64,000 nt of DNA from Brevibacillus sp. DP1.3A (GCF_013284245.2 NZ_CP085876.1:3889001-3953000), one strand, 5' to 3'; shown: positions 16,140 through 25,192, counted from the stretch's first letter. Translations and numbers: made by a program. Notes: generated by a model not told the origin, from the letters alone.

Positions 16140-17234
16140 ATGATAACGGCCGAGATGAAGTCCGAGTATTATCAGGCGTTACTGGATAAAAATTCGGAAT
16201 ACGAAGGTGTCTTTTTTGTTGGAGTCAAGACAACCGGCGTATTCTGTCGCCCGACATGTCCAGCAAGAAAGCCTAAGTTTGTTAATTGTGAGTTTTTTGA
16301 TCATGCCAAACAAGCACTTCTGGCCTCATTCCGGCCCTGCCAGCGCTGCCGTCCGCTTTCACATCCCAATCATGTTTCAGAACTTGTGCGTCTGCTAGTA
16401 AACGCTGTAGAAGAAAACCCCGAGCAGCGCTGGACGGAAAAAGACTTTCAAAGATTATCCGTGGACGCTGCAACAGCGCGCCGCCAATTCAAAAAGCGCT
16501 TTGGCATGACGTTCGTCGAATATGCAAGGGCGCGACGGATGGGGATTGCGCTAAAAGAAATCAGAGAAGGAAAAGCAATCATCGATGCCCAACTATCCAC
16601 CGGGTACGAGTCCAGCAGTGGTTTTCGAGACGCATTTTCACGAATTATGGGGGCAGCCCCTACTCTTCTTGGAAATCATCATGTCTTAAAGGCATCGTGG
16701 CTGGATACGCGACTCGGTCCCATGATAGCTATCGCAGATGAAGAAATGCTATATCTACTTGAATTCATTGATCGCCGCGGCTTGGAACGAGAAGTTGAAC
16801 GTCTTAGACAAAGAACGAAGTCAGCGATTATCCCTGGTTCCACAGCGCCAATCCGTTCAATTGAACGTGAGTTAGAGGCGTATTTTGACGGAAAGATAAC
16901 AGAATTTGCAACGCCTTTGTTCTTGGGCGGATCGCCTTTTCAAAGAATGGTCTGGGAGCATTTACAAACGATCCCCCCCGGTCAAACTTCATCCTATTCC
17001 GATGTTGCAGCAGCTATGGGGAAACCAAGCGCCTTTCGTGCTGTCGCTCAAGCAAATGGTGCGAATCAGTTAGCGATTGTCATCCCTTGTCACCGTGTCA
17101 TCAACTCCAATGGTGATTTGGGTGGGTACGGGGGAGGACTTTCACGTAAACGCTGGCTGCTTCATCATGAAAAAGAAACACCCGCCCCATTTGACTCGGA
17201 TTCGAGAAAAATCCGGCAAATGGATCATGGATGA
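16140..17234 (+). CDS. ada: Ada-type DNA methylphosphotriester/O6-alkylguanine transferase and regulator
   Basis: A 364-residue fusion. It has a zinc-binding Ada domain with Cys 36 and 40 (FCRPTC) and FRPCQRC, an AraC-type HTH (about 95-170), and a C-terminal MGMT domain with the acceptor motif IVIPCHRVINSNG. It takes methyl groups from DNA and, once methylated, activates transcription. GGAGGGGG precedes the ATG. A drug-efflux gene follows by about 20 bp, so both should be induced by alkylation. Confidence 0.93.
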   Translation: MITAEMKSEYYQALLDKNSEYEGVFFVGVKTTGVFCRPTCPARKPKFVNCEFFDHAKQALLASFRPCQRCRPLSHPNHVSELVRLLVNAVEENPEQRWTEKDFQRLSVDAATARRQFKKRFGMTFVEYARARRMGIALKEIREGKAIIDAQLSTGYESSSGFRDAFSRIMGAAPTLLGNHHVLKASWLDTRLGPMIAIADEEMLYLLEFIDRRGLEREVERLRQRTKSAIIPGSTAPIRSIERELEAYFDGKITEFATPLFLGGSPFQRMVWEHLQTIPPGQTSSYSDVAAAMGKPSAFRAVAQANGANQLAIVIPCHRVINSNGDLGGYGGGLSRKRWLLHHEKETPAPFDSDSRKIRQMDHG

Positions 17235-17255
17235 ATAAGCAAAGGAGTGTACAAA

Positions 17256-18719
17256 TTGACACCCGTACAATCGAATAAATGGGCTGTTTTATCTGTGGTC
17301 ACGCTTGTTTCGTTCATTACCAACTTAGACGCGACGATTGTGGTTATCGGTCTTCCTGCTATCATGGAAGATTTGCGCATTCCGATCAACATTGGTATGT
17401 GGACGATTACCGCTTTCTACATCATGAGCACATTATTTTTGCTTCCAGCTGGGCGTTGGTCGGATATGCTCGGTACCAAGCGCATTTTTTTATGGGGGCT
17501 CGCCTTGTTCACGATTTCCACTGCGCTTTGCGGTTTTGCGAACTCAGGCGCAACACTGATCGGTGCACGACTCCTTCAGGGGACTGGTGCTGCAATGGCA
17601 ATGGCATCAGCAACACCAATCCTCATACGGACATTCCCACCCAATCAGCTCGGAATTGCTCTCGGGATTAACAACCTATCATGGGTAACTGGATCACTCA
17701 TCGGTCCGGTGATCGGAGGCGCGCTTATCGGTGGTTTCGGATGGCGATCCATCTTTTTTGTAGCTGTCCCCGTTGGAGTCATTGGCTTGATCGCTGGCCT
17801 CCTAGTTCTCAAAAACACGCCGCCAATCGAAAAGGGCAAGACTGACTGGCCGGGCATTTTGACCTTTGGACCAGGGTTAGTCGCTCTGCTTGTCGCACTA
17901 TCTGAGGGGCAGTCTTGGGGTTGGACATCTGTACTTACACTTAGCCTCTTTGCAACCGCTCTACTTTTTTGGATAGCATTTGTACTCATCGAGCTACGTG
18001 TCCGGCATCCACTTTTTCCTCTAAGCCTTTTCACCTATCGAAACTATTCGATTGGTCTTGGAATTACGATGAGTTATTGCATTGGTTACTTCGCCGTCAC
18101 CATTCTCCTGATGCTATATCTGCAAGGGGCACATCGCTTAAGCCCTTTGGAAGCGGGATTGTTATTGATCCCCTTATCCATTCCGCAACTCTTCACGGCC
18201 CCCTTTGGCGGTAAACTTGCCGACCGTTTTGGCCCCGTGCGCATGATTCTGTTAGGATCATTTCTAATAGGCTTAGCCCTACTGCTACTTGGACAACTTG
18301 GTTCTCAGTTATCGAGCATGGCTGTGATTATCCCGCTTCTTATCATATCCGCCGCCACTGGTCTGTCCTGGCCGTCGCTCGCGAAAGCAGTCCTATCTGC
18401 CGCTCCGCAAGAGCGCGCTGGCTCCGCTTCAGGCATGTTCTGGACCGTCTACGAAATGTGTCGAGCAATAAGTCAAGCTCTTTCATTGGTAGTCGTACAA
18501 CTAAGCGTCAAGTCTTCAGCCGTCTTGCCGCTATTTTCCGAAACGGGAGCTGGAGAGCTCGCTCAATCGAAGAGTGACTTGATCTATGCAACGAACAACG
18601 GTTTCCGATTCTTTGCCATCTTCTTCGCTATCGCAATCGTGTTAGGATTTTTTCTCATGAGGCCACAATTAAAGAAAGACAGCTGGAAGGAGAAGAAAAT
18701 AGCCCGCCCATCCGGATGA
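17256..18719 (+). CDS. MFS transporter, EmrB/QacA type (DHA2, 14 TM)
   Basis: A 487-residue pump with about fourteen hydrophobic segments. It has the DHA2 opening FITNLDATIVVIGLPAI, motif A GRWSDMLGTKR and motif C GSLIGPVIGGALIGGFGW. AAAGGAG sits 8 bp before the TTG at 17256; a GTG at 17247 overlaps that ribosome site and is less likely. Cotranscribed with ada, an unusual pairing that suggests export of an alkylating or genotoxic compound (inference). Confidence 0.87.
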   Translation: MTPVQSNKWAVLSVVTLVSFITNLDATIVVIGLPAIMEDLRIPINIGMWTITAFYIMSTLFLLPAGRWSDMLGTKRIFLWGLALFTISTALCGFANSGATLIGARLLQGTGAAMAMASATPILIRTFPPNQLGIALGINNLSWVTGSLIGPVIGGALIGGFGWRSIFFVAVPVGVIGLIAGLLVLKNTPPIEKGKTDWPGILTFGPGLVALLVALSEGQSWGWTSVLTLSLFATALLFWIAFVLIELRVRHPLFPLSLFTYRNYSIGLGITMSYCIGYFAVTILLMLYLQGAHRLSPLEAGLLLIPLSIPQLFTAPFGGKLADRFGPVRMILLGSFLIGLALLLLGQLGSQLSSMAVIIPLLIISAATGLSWPSLAKAVLSAAPQERAGSASGMFWTVYEMCRAISQALSLVVVQLSVKSSAVLPLFSETGAGELAQSKSDLIYATNNGFRFFAIFFAIAIVLGFFLMRPQLKKDSWKEKKIARPSG

Positions 18720-18755
18720 GCTGTGCAAGCATTGTTGCTGGCACTCCTTCCTCGC

Positions 18756-18787
18756 AAAAATGCCCTCGCTTACGCAAGGGCATTTTT
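18756..18787. terminator. Bidirectional terminator between convergent genes
   Basis: AAAAATGCCCT pairs with AGGGCATTTTT around a 10-nt loop; it serves the MFS gene and the convergent Rrf2 gene. Confidence 0.88.
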
Positions 18788-18791
18788 GTTC

Positions 18792-19232
18792 TTACTGCGC
18801 TTTTTCGGTTATTTTTTGACGTAGGTTATCTACGAGCTCGGACATTTTCACTCCGCCCAAAATCTCCTCCATGGCATGCTGCGCACGGGTCAAAATCAAC
18901 TCTAGCACAAATTGTATATTCGCTCCCACTGGACAATCGGGATTCGGTTGCTCATGGATGTGAAAAAGTTGCCCTTCTTCCACGACATCGACTGCACGGT
19001 AAATCTCTAGAAGCGTGATTTGATCCAGTTCCTTGGCGAGAGAAGCGCCGCCAGCTCCGGCACGTACGTTCACGAGCCCAGCCTTCTTCAACAGCCCCAG
19101 CACACGTCGGATCACGACCGGATTCGTATTCACACTACCTGCGATCCATTCGGAAGTGCAATGCGAATTAGAATCAATGGAAAGCAGTGATAAGATGTGG
19201 ACCGCAATGGAGAAACGGCTGCTGATTTTCAT
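18792..19232 (-). CDS. Rrf2-family regulator (YwnA-like)
   Basis: A 146-residue winged-helix protein opening MKISSRFSIAVHILSLL, with VNTNPVVIRRVLGLLKKAGLVNV as the HTH and the family wing RAGAGGASLAK. The three clustered cysteines of Fe-S IscR/NsrR types are absent; only NPDCPVG remains of the family pattern, as in YwnA-like members. Its own promoter contains a dyad at 19251-19269, so it is probably autoregulated. The divergent hydrolase gene at 19388 is the likely target. Confidence 0.88.
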   Translation of the reverse strand: MKISSRFSIAVHILSLLSIDSNSHCTSEWIAGSVNTNPVVIRRVLGLLKKAGLVNVRAGAGGASLAKELDQITLLEIYRAVDVVEEGQLFHIHEQPNPDCPVGANIQFVLELILTRAQHAMEEILGGVKMSELVDNLRQKITEKAQ

Positions 19233-19250
19233 ACGTAGTCACCCTTTCGT

Positions 19251-19287
19251 TGTAATGATTATAGTTACACCCCGTGTGAGAAGTCAA
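19251..19287 (-). promoter_or_regulatory. SigA promoter of Rrf2 gene with overlapping operator dyad
   Basis: On the minus strand TTGACT (19287-19282), an 18-bp spacer and TATAAT (19263-19258). The dyad TGTAA-N9-TTACA (19251-19269) straddles the -10 box, a typical autorepression layout. Confidence 0.65.
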
Positions 19288-19387
19288 GTTAACCATACCG
19301 TCACATTTCGTCACGTCGAACTTTTATTCATTCTACTATAATGACTGTGTCAAGTGTTCCCGTAATCTGGAAGGAGTGTTGACAAAA

Positions 19388-20677
19388 ATGATGCTTCCAC
19401 AAATTGAAGTTACGCCTGCTACAGCCTTGATAGATGTTCCCGTCCATATTACACTCAGCGGGTTTGTCCCGAATCAATTAATCACCCTTCATGCTACTCT
19501 AAAAAATGGGTTGCCGGGAGGAGATTTGACTGCATCATCACATGCCATCTTTCAAGCGGACGCAAATGGCTCAGTCGATTTGGTTTCTCAAGCCCCCTTG
19601 TTTGGTACCTATGAGGGAATTGATCCGATGGGGCTGTTCTGGTCTATGAATGTACAGACCATGCGTTTTTATCATGCTTATTCTCTGGACAATTTTCAGT
19701 TCACCCCACGCTCCACCGAGATAGAATTAACGGCAGAAGTCTGCGATAAACCCGTAGCGAAAGCAGTCGTGAAACGTATTTTTGTCTCCCGAGACGTATC
19801 GATACAGAAAGTGACAGACCATGGGCTAGTCGGTCTGTTTTTTTCAAACCCCCACACAGAGCAAAGACCCGCCATTGTCGTACTTGGTGGAAGCGAAGGT
19901 GGAATTGGCTCCTGCTCACAATTCGCTGCTTTGTTCGCCTCTCACGGCTATCCAGCGCTTGCACTCGCTTACTTCCAATGCAATGATCTTCCTGAGGATA
20001 TTCGCCAGATCCCGATCGAATATGTTCAACGCGCCATTCATTGGCTACAGCAGCAGCCCTCCATACATCCTGATAAAATTACGTTATTCGGACGTTCCAA
20101 AGGAGCAGAATTGGCATTAGTCACAGCATCGATCGATCAATATGTACATGCTGTCATTGCTTCGAGTCCCAGCTCTACTGTTACGATCGGGACGGATAAG
20201 GCATTTGCTGGTTCAGACACGTTCTCCCCACATTCCTCTTGGTCGTTACAAGGAGAGCCTCTTCCATTCGTGTCATGGACAGAGGAGCAGACAAAAGTCT
20301 CGCAGGTGCGGCTCGACGCTGGTCAACGTATCGATCACATCCATGCCGAAGCATGGGCTGCTTGTGAGTGGTTAGAAGATGCCGAAATTCCGGTAGAAAA
20401 AATCAATGGTCCGATCCTCTTCCTCTCTTCCGATGACGATCACTGGTGGCCAGCAGCAGAGCATTGCGAGCAAATGGTCGAGCGGTTGAAGAATCATCAG
20501 TTTGCTCATCAGGTGGTGCATTTGCGTTATCCAGATACAGGTCATGGGATCCGTTTTCCATACATACCGACTACCCGCACACAACTCAATGGTGGTACGC
20601 CCAAAAATAATGCCTACGCATCTGAGCACTCTTGGCGTGAGGTTCTTCAGTTTTTGGAACGGACTTTTCCAGAGTAA
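19388..20677 (+). CDS. BAAT/acyl-CoA thioester hydrolase-like alpha/beta protein
   Basis: A protein of about 429 residues. The N-terminal beta-rich domain (about 1-130) matches the bile-acid-CoA:amino acid N-acyltransferase/acyl-CoA thioesterase fold (LIDVPVHITLSGFVPNQ, FGTYEGIDPMGLFWSM). The C-terminal alpha/beta-hydrolase has GGSEGGIG and the nucleophile elbow LFGRSKGAELAL, a late Asp (FLSSDDDHWWP) and His (DTGHGIRFPY). The elbow is G-R-S-K-G, so the nucleophile would be Ser. AAGGAG lies 11 bp before the ATG at 19388. It may cleave an acyl or fatty conjugate, possibly under Rrf2 control. Confidence 0.82.
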   Translation: MMLPQIEVTPATALIDVPVHITLSGFVPNQLITLHATLKNGLPGGDLTASSHAIFQADANGSVDLVSQAPLFGTYEGIDPMGLFWSMNVQTMRFYHAYSLDNFQFTPRSTEIELTAEVCDKPVAKAVVKRIFVSRDVSIQKVTDHGLVGLFFSNPHTEQRPAIVVLGGSEGGIGSCSQFAALFASHGYPALALAYFQCNDLPEDIRQIPIEYVQRAIHWLQQQPSIHPDKITLFGRSKGAELALVTASIDQYVHAVIASSPSSTVTIGTDKAFAGSDTFSPHSSWSLQGEPLPFVSWTEEQTKVSQVRLDAGQRIDHIHAEAWAACEWLEDAEIPVEKINGPILFLSSDDDHWWPAAEHCEQMVERLKNHQFAHQVVHLRYPDTGHGIRFPYIPTTRTQLNGGTPKNNAYASEHSWREVLQFLERTFPE

Positions 20678-20686
20678 AAAACAGGG

Positions 20687-20716
20687 AAAGCCTACTCGCA
20701 TGACGAAGTAGGCTTT
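20687..20716 (+). terminator. Terminator after the hydrolase gene
   Basis: AAAGCCTACT (20687-20696) pairs perfectly with AGTAGGCTTT (20707-20716). Confidence 0.75.
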
Positions 20717-20747
20717 ATCTATCATTTTAGAAAGGATGTATAGCCCT

Positions 20748-21086
20748 ATGGACTGCCTATTTTGCAAAATTGTAAACGGAGACATTCCGTCTAAAAAAGT
20801 GTATGAGGACGAGCATGTATTGGCTTTTCATGACATTAATCCTGTTGCCCCTGTTCACGTCCTGATGATTCCGAAAAAGCATATTCAATCCGTTCTAGCT
20901 ATCGAGCCTGAGGACAAGGAGCTGATCGGTCACCTCCATCTGTCGCTGCAAAAAGTAGCAGAAACAATGGGCGTGAACGAGGATGGCTTCCGTATCGTAA
21001 CCAACATTGGTAAACACGGACAACAAACCGTCTTCCATCTGCACTACCATCTCATCGGTGGCAGACAATTGGAGTGGCAGTTCTAA
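20748..21086 (+). CDS. HIT-family nucleotide hydrolase (HinT-like)
   Basis: A 112-residue HIT protein: zinc-type N-terminus CLFCKIVNGDIPSKKVYED and the histidine triad HLHYH at 97-101. Such enzymes hydrolyse purine nucleoside phosphoramidates and acyl-adenylates. The ATG at 20748 (MDCLFC) is preferred over one at 20736, which lies within the AAAGGA ribosome site. Confidence 0.93.
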   Translation: MDCLFCKIVNGDIPSKKVYEDEHVLAFHDINPVAPVHVLMIPKKHIQSVLAIEPEDKELIGHLHLSLQKVAETMGVNEDGFRIVTNIGKHGQQTVFHLHYHLIGGRQLEWQF

Positions 21087-21096
21087 TCACTAGTAG

Positions 21097-22074
21097 CTAC
21101 TGCTCCGTTTGAGTGGCAATGTGGCGGGCGATACCTTCACCGTGAAACCTTCCATTTTCAATAAAAATAGCGTTTGCGTGATGGCCCGCCGCAATAACTC
21201 CTGCAATATAGAGACCTGGAATGTTCGTCGCCATCGTCTCGGGATGATGCGCAGGGATTCCCGTTTCCTCTTCAATCATAACGCCTAACGAATGAAGGAA
21301 TGTACGATCCGGACGGTATCCAATCAAAGAAAACACATGATCATTGGCAAGCGTAATGACTTCCTCCCCTGTTTTCACCCTGATGGAACGCTCCTCAATG
21401 CTCTCGACTGTTGCATCGAACAGCATATGGATGCGTCCTTTTTTGATCAGACTCTCAAAAACAGGCCTTGTCCATGCCTTGACCTTGTCAGATAGCTCCG
21501 TTCGGCGGCAAATCACCGTTACTTCTGCTCCAGCCCGCTCCAGTTCCATCGCCGCGTCTACGGCAGAGTTGTTTCCCCCTATTACCGCTACTTTCAGCCC
21601 TGTATAAGGATGTGCTTCCTTATAGAAGGATGAAACCTTCGGCAACTCCTCGCCCGGTACATGCAGTCGATTCGGATTATCAAAGTAACCTGTGGCAATC
21701 ACCAAGTTTTTCGCTTCGTACGTATGTTTATTGGCGAATCGGTCCGTTGTCGTGACTTGAAAACCAGTTGGCGTCTTCTTCGCTTCCGTCACCGTTTCAT
21801 ATACGTTCACGCGCAATTTTTCTCGCGCTACTACCAATCGATAGTAATTGAGTGCCTCCTGTCTGGTCGGCTTGTCGTTCGCCGTTGCAAAAGGGACACC
21901 CCCAATTTCCAGTAAATCAGGTGTGCTATGAAAAATCATGTAGGTCGGGTAGCGATAAATCGAATGGACAAGCGACCCTTTTTCAATAATGATGGGATCA
22001 AGCCCGGCTCGCTTGCAGGCAATTGCCGCTGCCAGTCCACAAGGCCCACCGCCTACAATCAGTACGTCTTCCAT
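21097..22074 (-). CDS. ypdA: YpdA-type bacillithiol disulfide reductase
   Basis: A 325-residue FAD/NAD(P)-dependent oxidoreductase. The FAD-binding motif is LIVGGGPCGLAAAIACKRAGL, the NADPH motif VAVIGGNNSAVDAAMEL, and the C-terminal FAD loop IPGLYIAGVIAAGHHANAIFIENGR. The lone Cys 12 in GGGPCG is the residue held to be active in YpdA/Bdr, which reduces bacillithiol disulfide. It implies a bacillithiol redox system in this cell. Confidence 0.88.
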   Translation of the reverse strand: MEDVLIVGGGPCGLAAAIACKRAGLDPIIIEKGSLVHSIYRYPTYMIFHSTPDLLEIGGVPFATANDKPTRQEALNYYRLVVAREKLRVNVYETVTEAKKTPTGFQVTTTDRFANKHTYEAKNLVIATGYFDNPNRLHVPGEELPKVSSFYKEAHPYTGLKVAVIGGNNSAVDAAMELERAGAEVTVICRRTELSDKVKAWTRPVFESLIKKGRIHMLFDATVESIEERSIRVKTGEEVITLANDHVFSLIGYRPDRTFLHSLGVMIEEETGIPAHHPETMATNIPGLYIAGVIAAGHHANAIFIENGRFHGEGIARHIATQTEQ

Positions 22075-22220
22075 TTCTCTCCGCCTCGCTTCATTCTCTC
22101 TATTCTTATTCCTCCATCATATCATATCGCATTCCCAGAAAAAGAGTTCGGGCACCCCTGCAAGGTTTCTACCAATATCTGACCAATGAAAGAATGGTTC
22201 TCTCTCCTTATACTGGATGT

Positions 22221-23825
22221 ATGATGAAAAAACAAAACATACATATCTGGTTAGTCTCCTTTGCTTTTTTGGTGTACGGTCTCTCTTTTGCCATAGGAGT
22301 TCCTGCATCCACAGCATCGACGAAAAATTTAAAAGATATCGCAAACAGCTATGCGATAGAGCAAATCCGCTCGCTACAGGCGGCAGGTGTCATCTCCGGA
22401 GATGAAAACGGGTATTTTCACCCGACTCGCCCGGTGACACGTGCTGAGTTTGTCGCGATGCTCACAAGAACGCTCGGTATTAACCCGGTGGTCAGCAACA
22501 TCGCAGCCTATTCGGATGTCCCGAAAAACTCTTGGGCATACGGATACGTACAAGCTGCTGCTGGACTTAACATCGCGAATGGCGTCAGTCCTACTACGTT
22601 TGCTCCGAAGCGGACGATCTCCCGCGAAGAGGCCGCTGCGTTTCTCGTACGCGCACTGGAACAGAGCATTTCGTCTTCTTACCAGTTGCCCGTGAAGGAT
22701 GCCAATGCGATTTCGAGCTGGGCACGTGCCTCCGTTAGCCAAGCCATGCAGAAAAAATGGTTGGTTGGCTACAATGGCTACTTCCGCCCGACTCAAGCAC
22801 TATCGAGAGAAGAAACGGCTGTTATTTTGCATCGAATTCAGGAGAATCTGAAGAAGCAAAACGTTACTGCAAACCCTCTTGTCTCTCTCGGATGGCAATA
22901 CCAATCCACGACAGAGGAGTTCATTGCACAAGTCAAGAAAAGTGGAGTCAACACGCTGTCGCCGCGCTGGTACTTCCTGCAAAAAGACGGAACGATCAGC
23001 GACTCTACGGATACTTCACTTGTCCATTGGGCACATGCGAATGGCAAGCAAGTGTGGCCGCTATTCGGTAATAAATTCGATCCCGATGCTACCCACACCA
23101 TGCTGTCCGATCCCAATAAACGAAAAGCAGCCGTGCAAAAGCTTTCTTCGTTCATTGATAAGTACCAGCTAGATGGGATTAACATCGATTTTGAAGGGTT
23201 CTCCCCTGCGGATCGCAACAACTTCACCTTGTTTATCCAGGAGCTCGCGACTGCTCTTCACGCAAAAGGTGCTGTCCTGTCAGTAGATATTCCGCCTGAT
23301 GGTGATTCAGATTGGAGCGATCCTTTTGATTTTGCTAAATTAGCAAAGCATGCAGATTATTTGGTAGTAATGGCCTATGAAGAGCATTGGGTAGGCGGGT
23401 CAAAAGCAGGCTCCGTGGCATCCTTGCCTTGGTTTACGAAAGTCATTACCGACCTGCTTGACGAGGTTCCGACCCAAAAGCTGATCGCCGGAATGCCTCT
23501 TTACACACGCGACTGGTACCAATCGAATGGGTCATTGAAATCGACAGATATCAGCATCCCTCAGTCTTACCAGTTGCTCTCGCAATACAGAGCAAAAACA
23601 GTATGGGACGATAAAGTTGGACAATACCGTTCGACGTATCAAAAGCAAGGCGTCACGCACACGATTTGGCTGGAAGAAAGCCGTTCAATTGGGCTAAAAG
23701 CTCAGGCTAGTCTGCAATGGCAAATTGGTGGACTGGCGTACTGGTACGTTGGCTCTGAATCAACTGATATGTGGACAGCCATTGCCAATTCGATAGCCCT
23801 TAAACATGCACGTGAAAAACTGTAA
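22221..23825 (+). CDS. S-layer-anchored GH18-like glycosidase
   Basis: A 534-residue secreted protein. Signal peptide at about 1-33. Three SLH repeats at about 36-85, 94-145 and 155-205 (for example GYFHPTRPVTRAEFVAML) bind pyruvylated wall polymer. A GH18 barrel follows, with catalytic LDGINIDFEGF at 317-327 and acid Glu at about 325. Relatives act on chitin-like or peptidoglycan glycan. Two adjacent ATGs (22221, 22224); the ribosome site is poor. Monocistronic with a strong terminator. Confidence 0.9.
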   Translation: MMKKQNIHIWLVSFAFLVYGLSFAIGVPASTASTKNLKDIANSYAIEQIRSLQAAGVISGDENGYFHPTRPVTRAEFVAMLTRTLGINPVVSNIAAYSDVPKNSWAYGYVQAAAGLNIANGVSPTTFAPKRTISREEAAAFLVRALEQSISSSYQLPVKDANAISSWARASVSQAMQKKWLVGYNGYFRPTQALSREETAVILHRIQENLKKQNVTANPLVSLGWQYQSTTEEFIAQVKKSGVNTLSPRWYFLQKDGTISDSTDTSLVHWAHANGKQVWPLFGNKFDPDATHTMLSDPNKRKAAVQKLSSFIDKYQLDGINIDFEGFSPADRNNFTLFIQELATALHAKGAVLSVDIPPDGDSDWSDPFDFAKLAKHADYLVVMAYEEHWVGGSKAGSVASLPWFTKVITDLLDEVPTQKLIAGMPLYTRDWYQSNGSLKSTDISIPQSYQLLSQYRAKTVWDDKVGQYRSTYQKQGVTHTIWLEESRSIGLKAQASLQWQIGGLAYWYVGSESTDMWTAIANSIALKHAREKL

Positions 23826-23835
23826 GAATCATGAA

Positions 23836-23883
23836 AAGAAGCGCCCTCGTCCGGCTATAGCCGTGGCAGAGGCGCTTCTTTTT
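23836..23883 (+). terminator. Terminator after SLH-GH18 gene
   Basis: AAGAAGCGCC pairs with GGCGCTTCTT, with CCGGCTATAGCCG-like pairing at the tip, followed by TTTTT. The remaining stretch to 24051 shows nothing recognisable. Confidence 0.85.
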
Positions 23884-24051
23884 GTTGTGCTAGGCAATTC
23901 TCAATAAGCTCCTATTGTGAAAGAGCGAAAAGTTCCGTATATTGAAATGCTCCCCCCTATTCAACAAGGCACAGTTGTTCGTTGAAAATAATGTTCATGA
24001 CAGTCGTAGATCCGCAGCGTCCGTCGTAATAAATTTAGTTTCCGACATCGA

Positions 24052-25083
24052 TTATTTGGAGCGGTATAGCTGACCGCATGCCGCGTTAATGTCCGATCCG
24101 AATTGAGTTCGGACCGTAATGCTGATACCCTTTGACTTCAAGATCCGAACAAACGCTTTAATCCGATTAGGATCAGATTGCCGATAGCTGTCTGGCGAAA
24201 CTTCGGTCGAATTGAATGGAATCAGGTTAACGTGATAGAGATGTTCGCCAGGTCCCCTTCCCTTTAACAACTCGGCAACTGCTTCCGCATGCGCCGTCGA
24301 GTCGTTGACTCCTCGAAGAAGAATATACGCAATATACACCTTTCTCCCGGTATGCCGGATATGACGATCCAATTCCTTCAGCACGTCGCGGACTGGGAAT
24401 CGGTCGTTGATCGGCATCAGCTCGCTTCTCTGATCATCAAACGGCGAATGCAGCGAGAAGGTTAGATTAACCTGTGGAAACTCCCGTGTCAGCTTGTCAA
24501 TCCCCGGCAACAGGCCGATGGTGGAAATCGTAATTCGTCGATGTCCTAAACCAAAGAGATGCGGGTCGGTCAAAATCGTCATTGCATCAAATATGTGCGG
24601 GTTGGCAAGCGCCTCCCCCATGCCCATGAATGAGACGCTGTCCAAGGCGTGGCCGTTCAAGCGAAAGTGCAGCAATTGGTCAGTAATTTCGTCGGCGGTC
24701 AGATTTCGTTTCAAGCCAATGGTACCGGTGGCGCAAAACCTGCACCCGAATCCGCAGCCGCACTGTGTGGAAATACAATACGATTTCCACCCTCGCTCAT
24801 AAGTAAGTCGTACGGCCTCCACGCGTTCGTCGCCCGCAATGGCAAACAGCACCTTGCTGACCTGTTTCGAAGTGAGTTCTTTTACCGGAACGATGCTGCA
24901 GACGTTCGGTCCAAGTATCCGGGTCAACTCATCGCGCAAAAATTTGGGCAGTATGGTCATCCGTCCGTATTCGCCGATGTTTTGCTTGAAAATCGCGTCC
25001 ATAATCTGAGCATACCGATACTCGGGCTGCTTGAAGTCGGACAATATTCGCCGAATCGTTTCATATTTCGAGGATAGTCTCAT
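24052..25083 (-). CDS. clbC: Cfr-like 23S rRNA A2503 C8-methyltransferase
   Basis: A 343-residue radical-SAM enzyme close to Cfr rather than RlmN. Shared blocks are EAVRLTYERGWKSYCISTQ, VSFMGMGEALANPHIFDA, VNLTFSLHSPFDDQRSELMPIND and GRKVYIAYILL. Fe4S4 cysteines are at 110, 114 and 117 (CGFGCRFC); the catalytic pair is Cys 103 and Cys 336 (DINAACGQLY). Cfr methylates A2503 at C8 and gives resistance to phenicols, lincosamides, oxazolidinones, pleuromutilins and streptogramin A. A chromosomal Brevibacillus brevis homologue, ClbC, is known to do so; the symbol rests on resemblance. AAGGAG precedes the ATG but lies in a hairpin stem. Confidence 0.9.
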   Translation of the reverse strand: MRLSSKYETIRRILSDFKQPEYRYAQIMDAIFKQNIGEYGRMTILPKFLRDELTRILGPNVCSIVPVKELTSKQVSKVLFAIAGDERVEAVRLTYERGWKSYCISTQCGCGFGCRFCATGTIGLKRNLTADEITDQLLHFRLNGHALDSVSFMGMGEALANPHIFDAMTILTDPHLFGLGHRRITISTIGLLPGIDKLTREFPQVNLTFSLHSPFDDQRSELMPINDRFPVRDVLKELDRHIRHTGRKVYIAYILLRGVNDSTAHAEAVAELLKGRGPGEHLYHVNLIPFNSTEVSPDSYRQSDPNRIKAFVRILKSKGISITVRTQFGSDINAACGQLYRSK

Positions 25084-25086
25084 GTC

Positions 25087-25106
25087 TTCTCCTTACCGCC
25101 GGAGAA
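25087..25106 (-). promoter_or_regulatory. Hairpin sequestering the clbC ribosome site
   Basis: On the minus strand TTCTCC (25106-25101) pairs with GGAGAA (25092-25087), burying the Shine-Dalgarno. The competing strand is in the upstream leader: GCCGGAG at 25229-25223 is fully complementary to CTCCGGC at 25104-25098, extendable by G-T pairs. The two pairings exclude each other, as in translational attenuators. Confidence 0.55.
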
Positions 25107-25192
25107 AACGTAAAAAAGCAACCGTCAGTTGGCACTTTGACACGTTGTTAACCAACTATACAGAAAAAGCGCATACGTTTGCAGACGGGTCG

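Noticed and set aside
23826-24051. Search for a second control element or gene after the SLH-GH18 terminator
   Set aside because: No ribosome site, stem or frame stands out.
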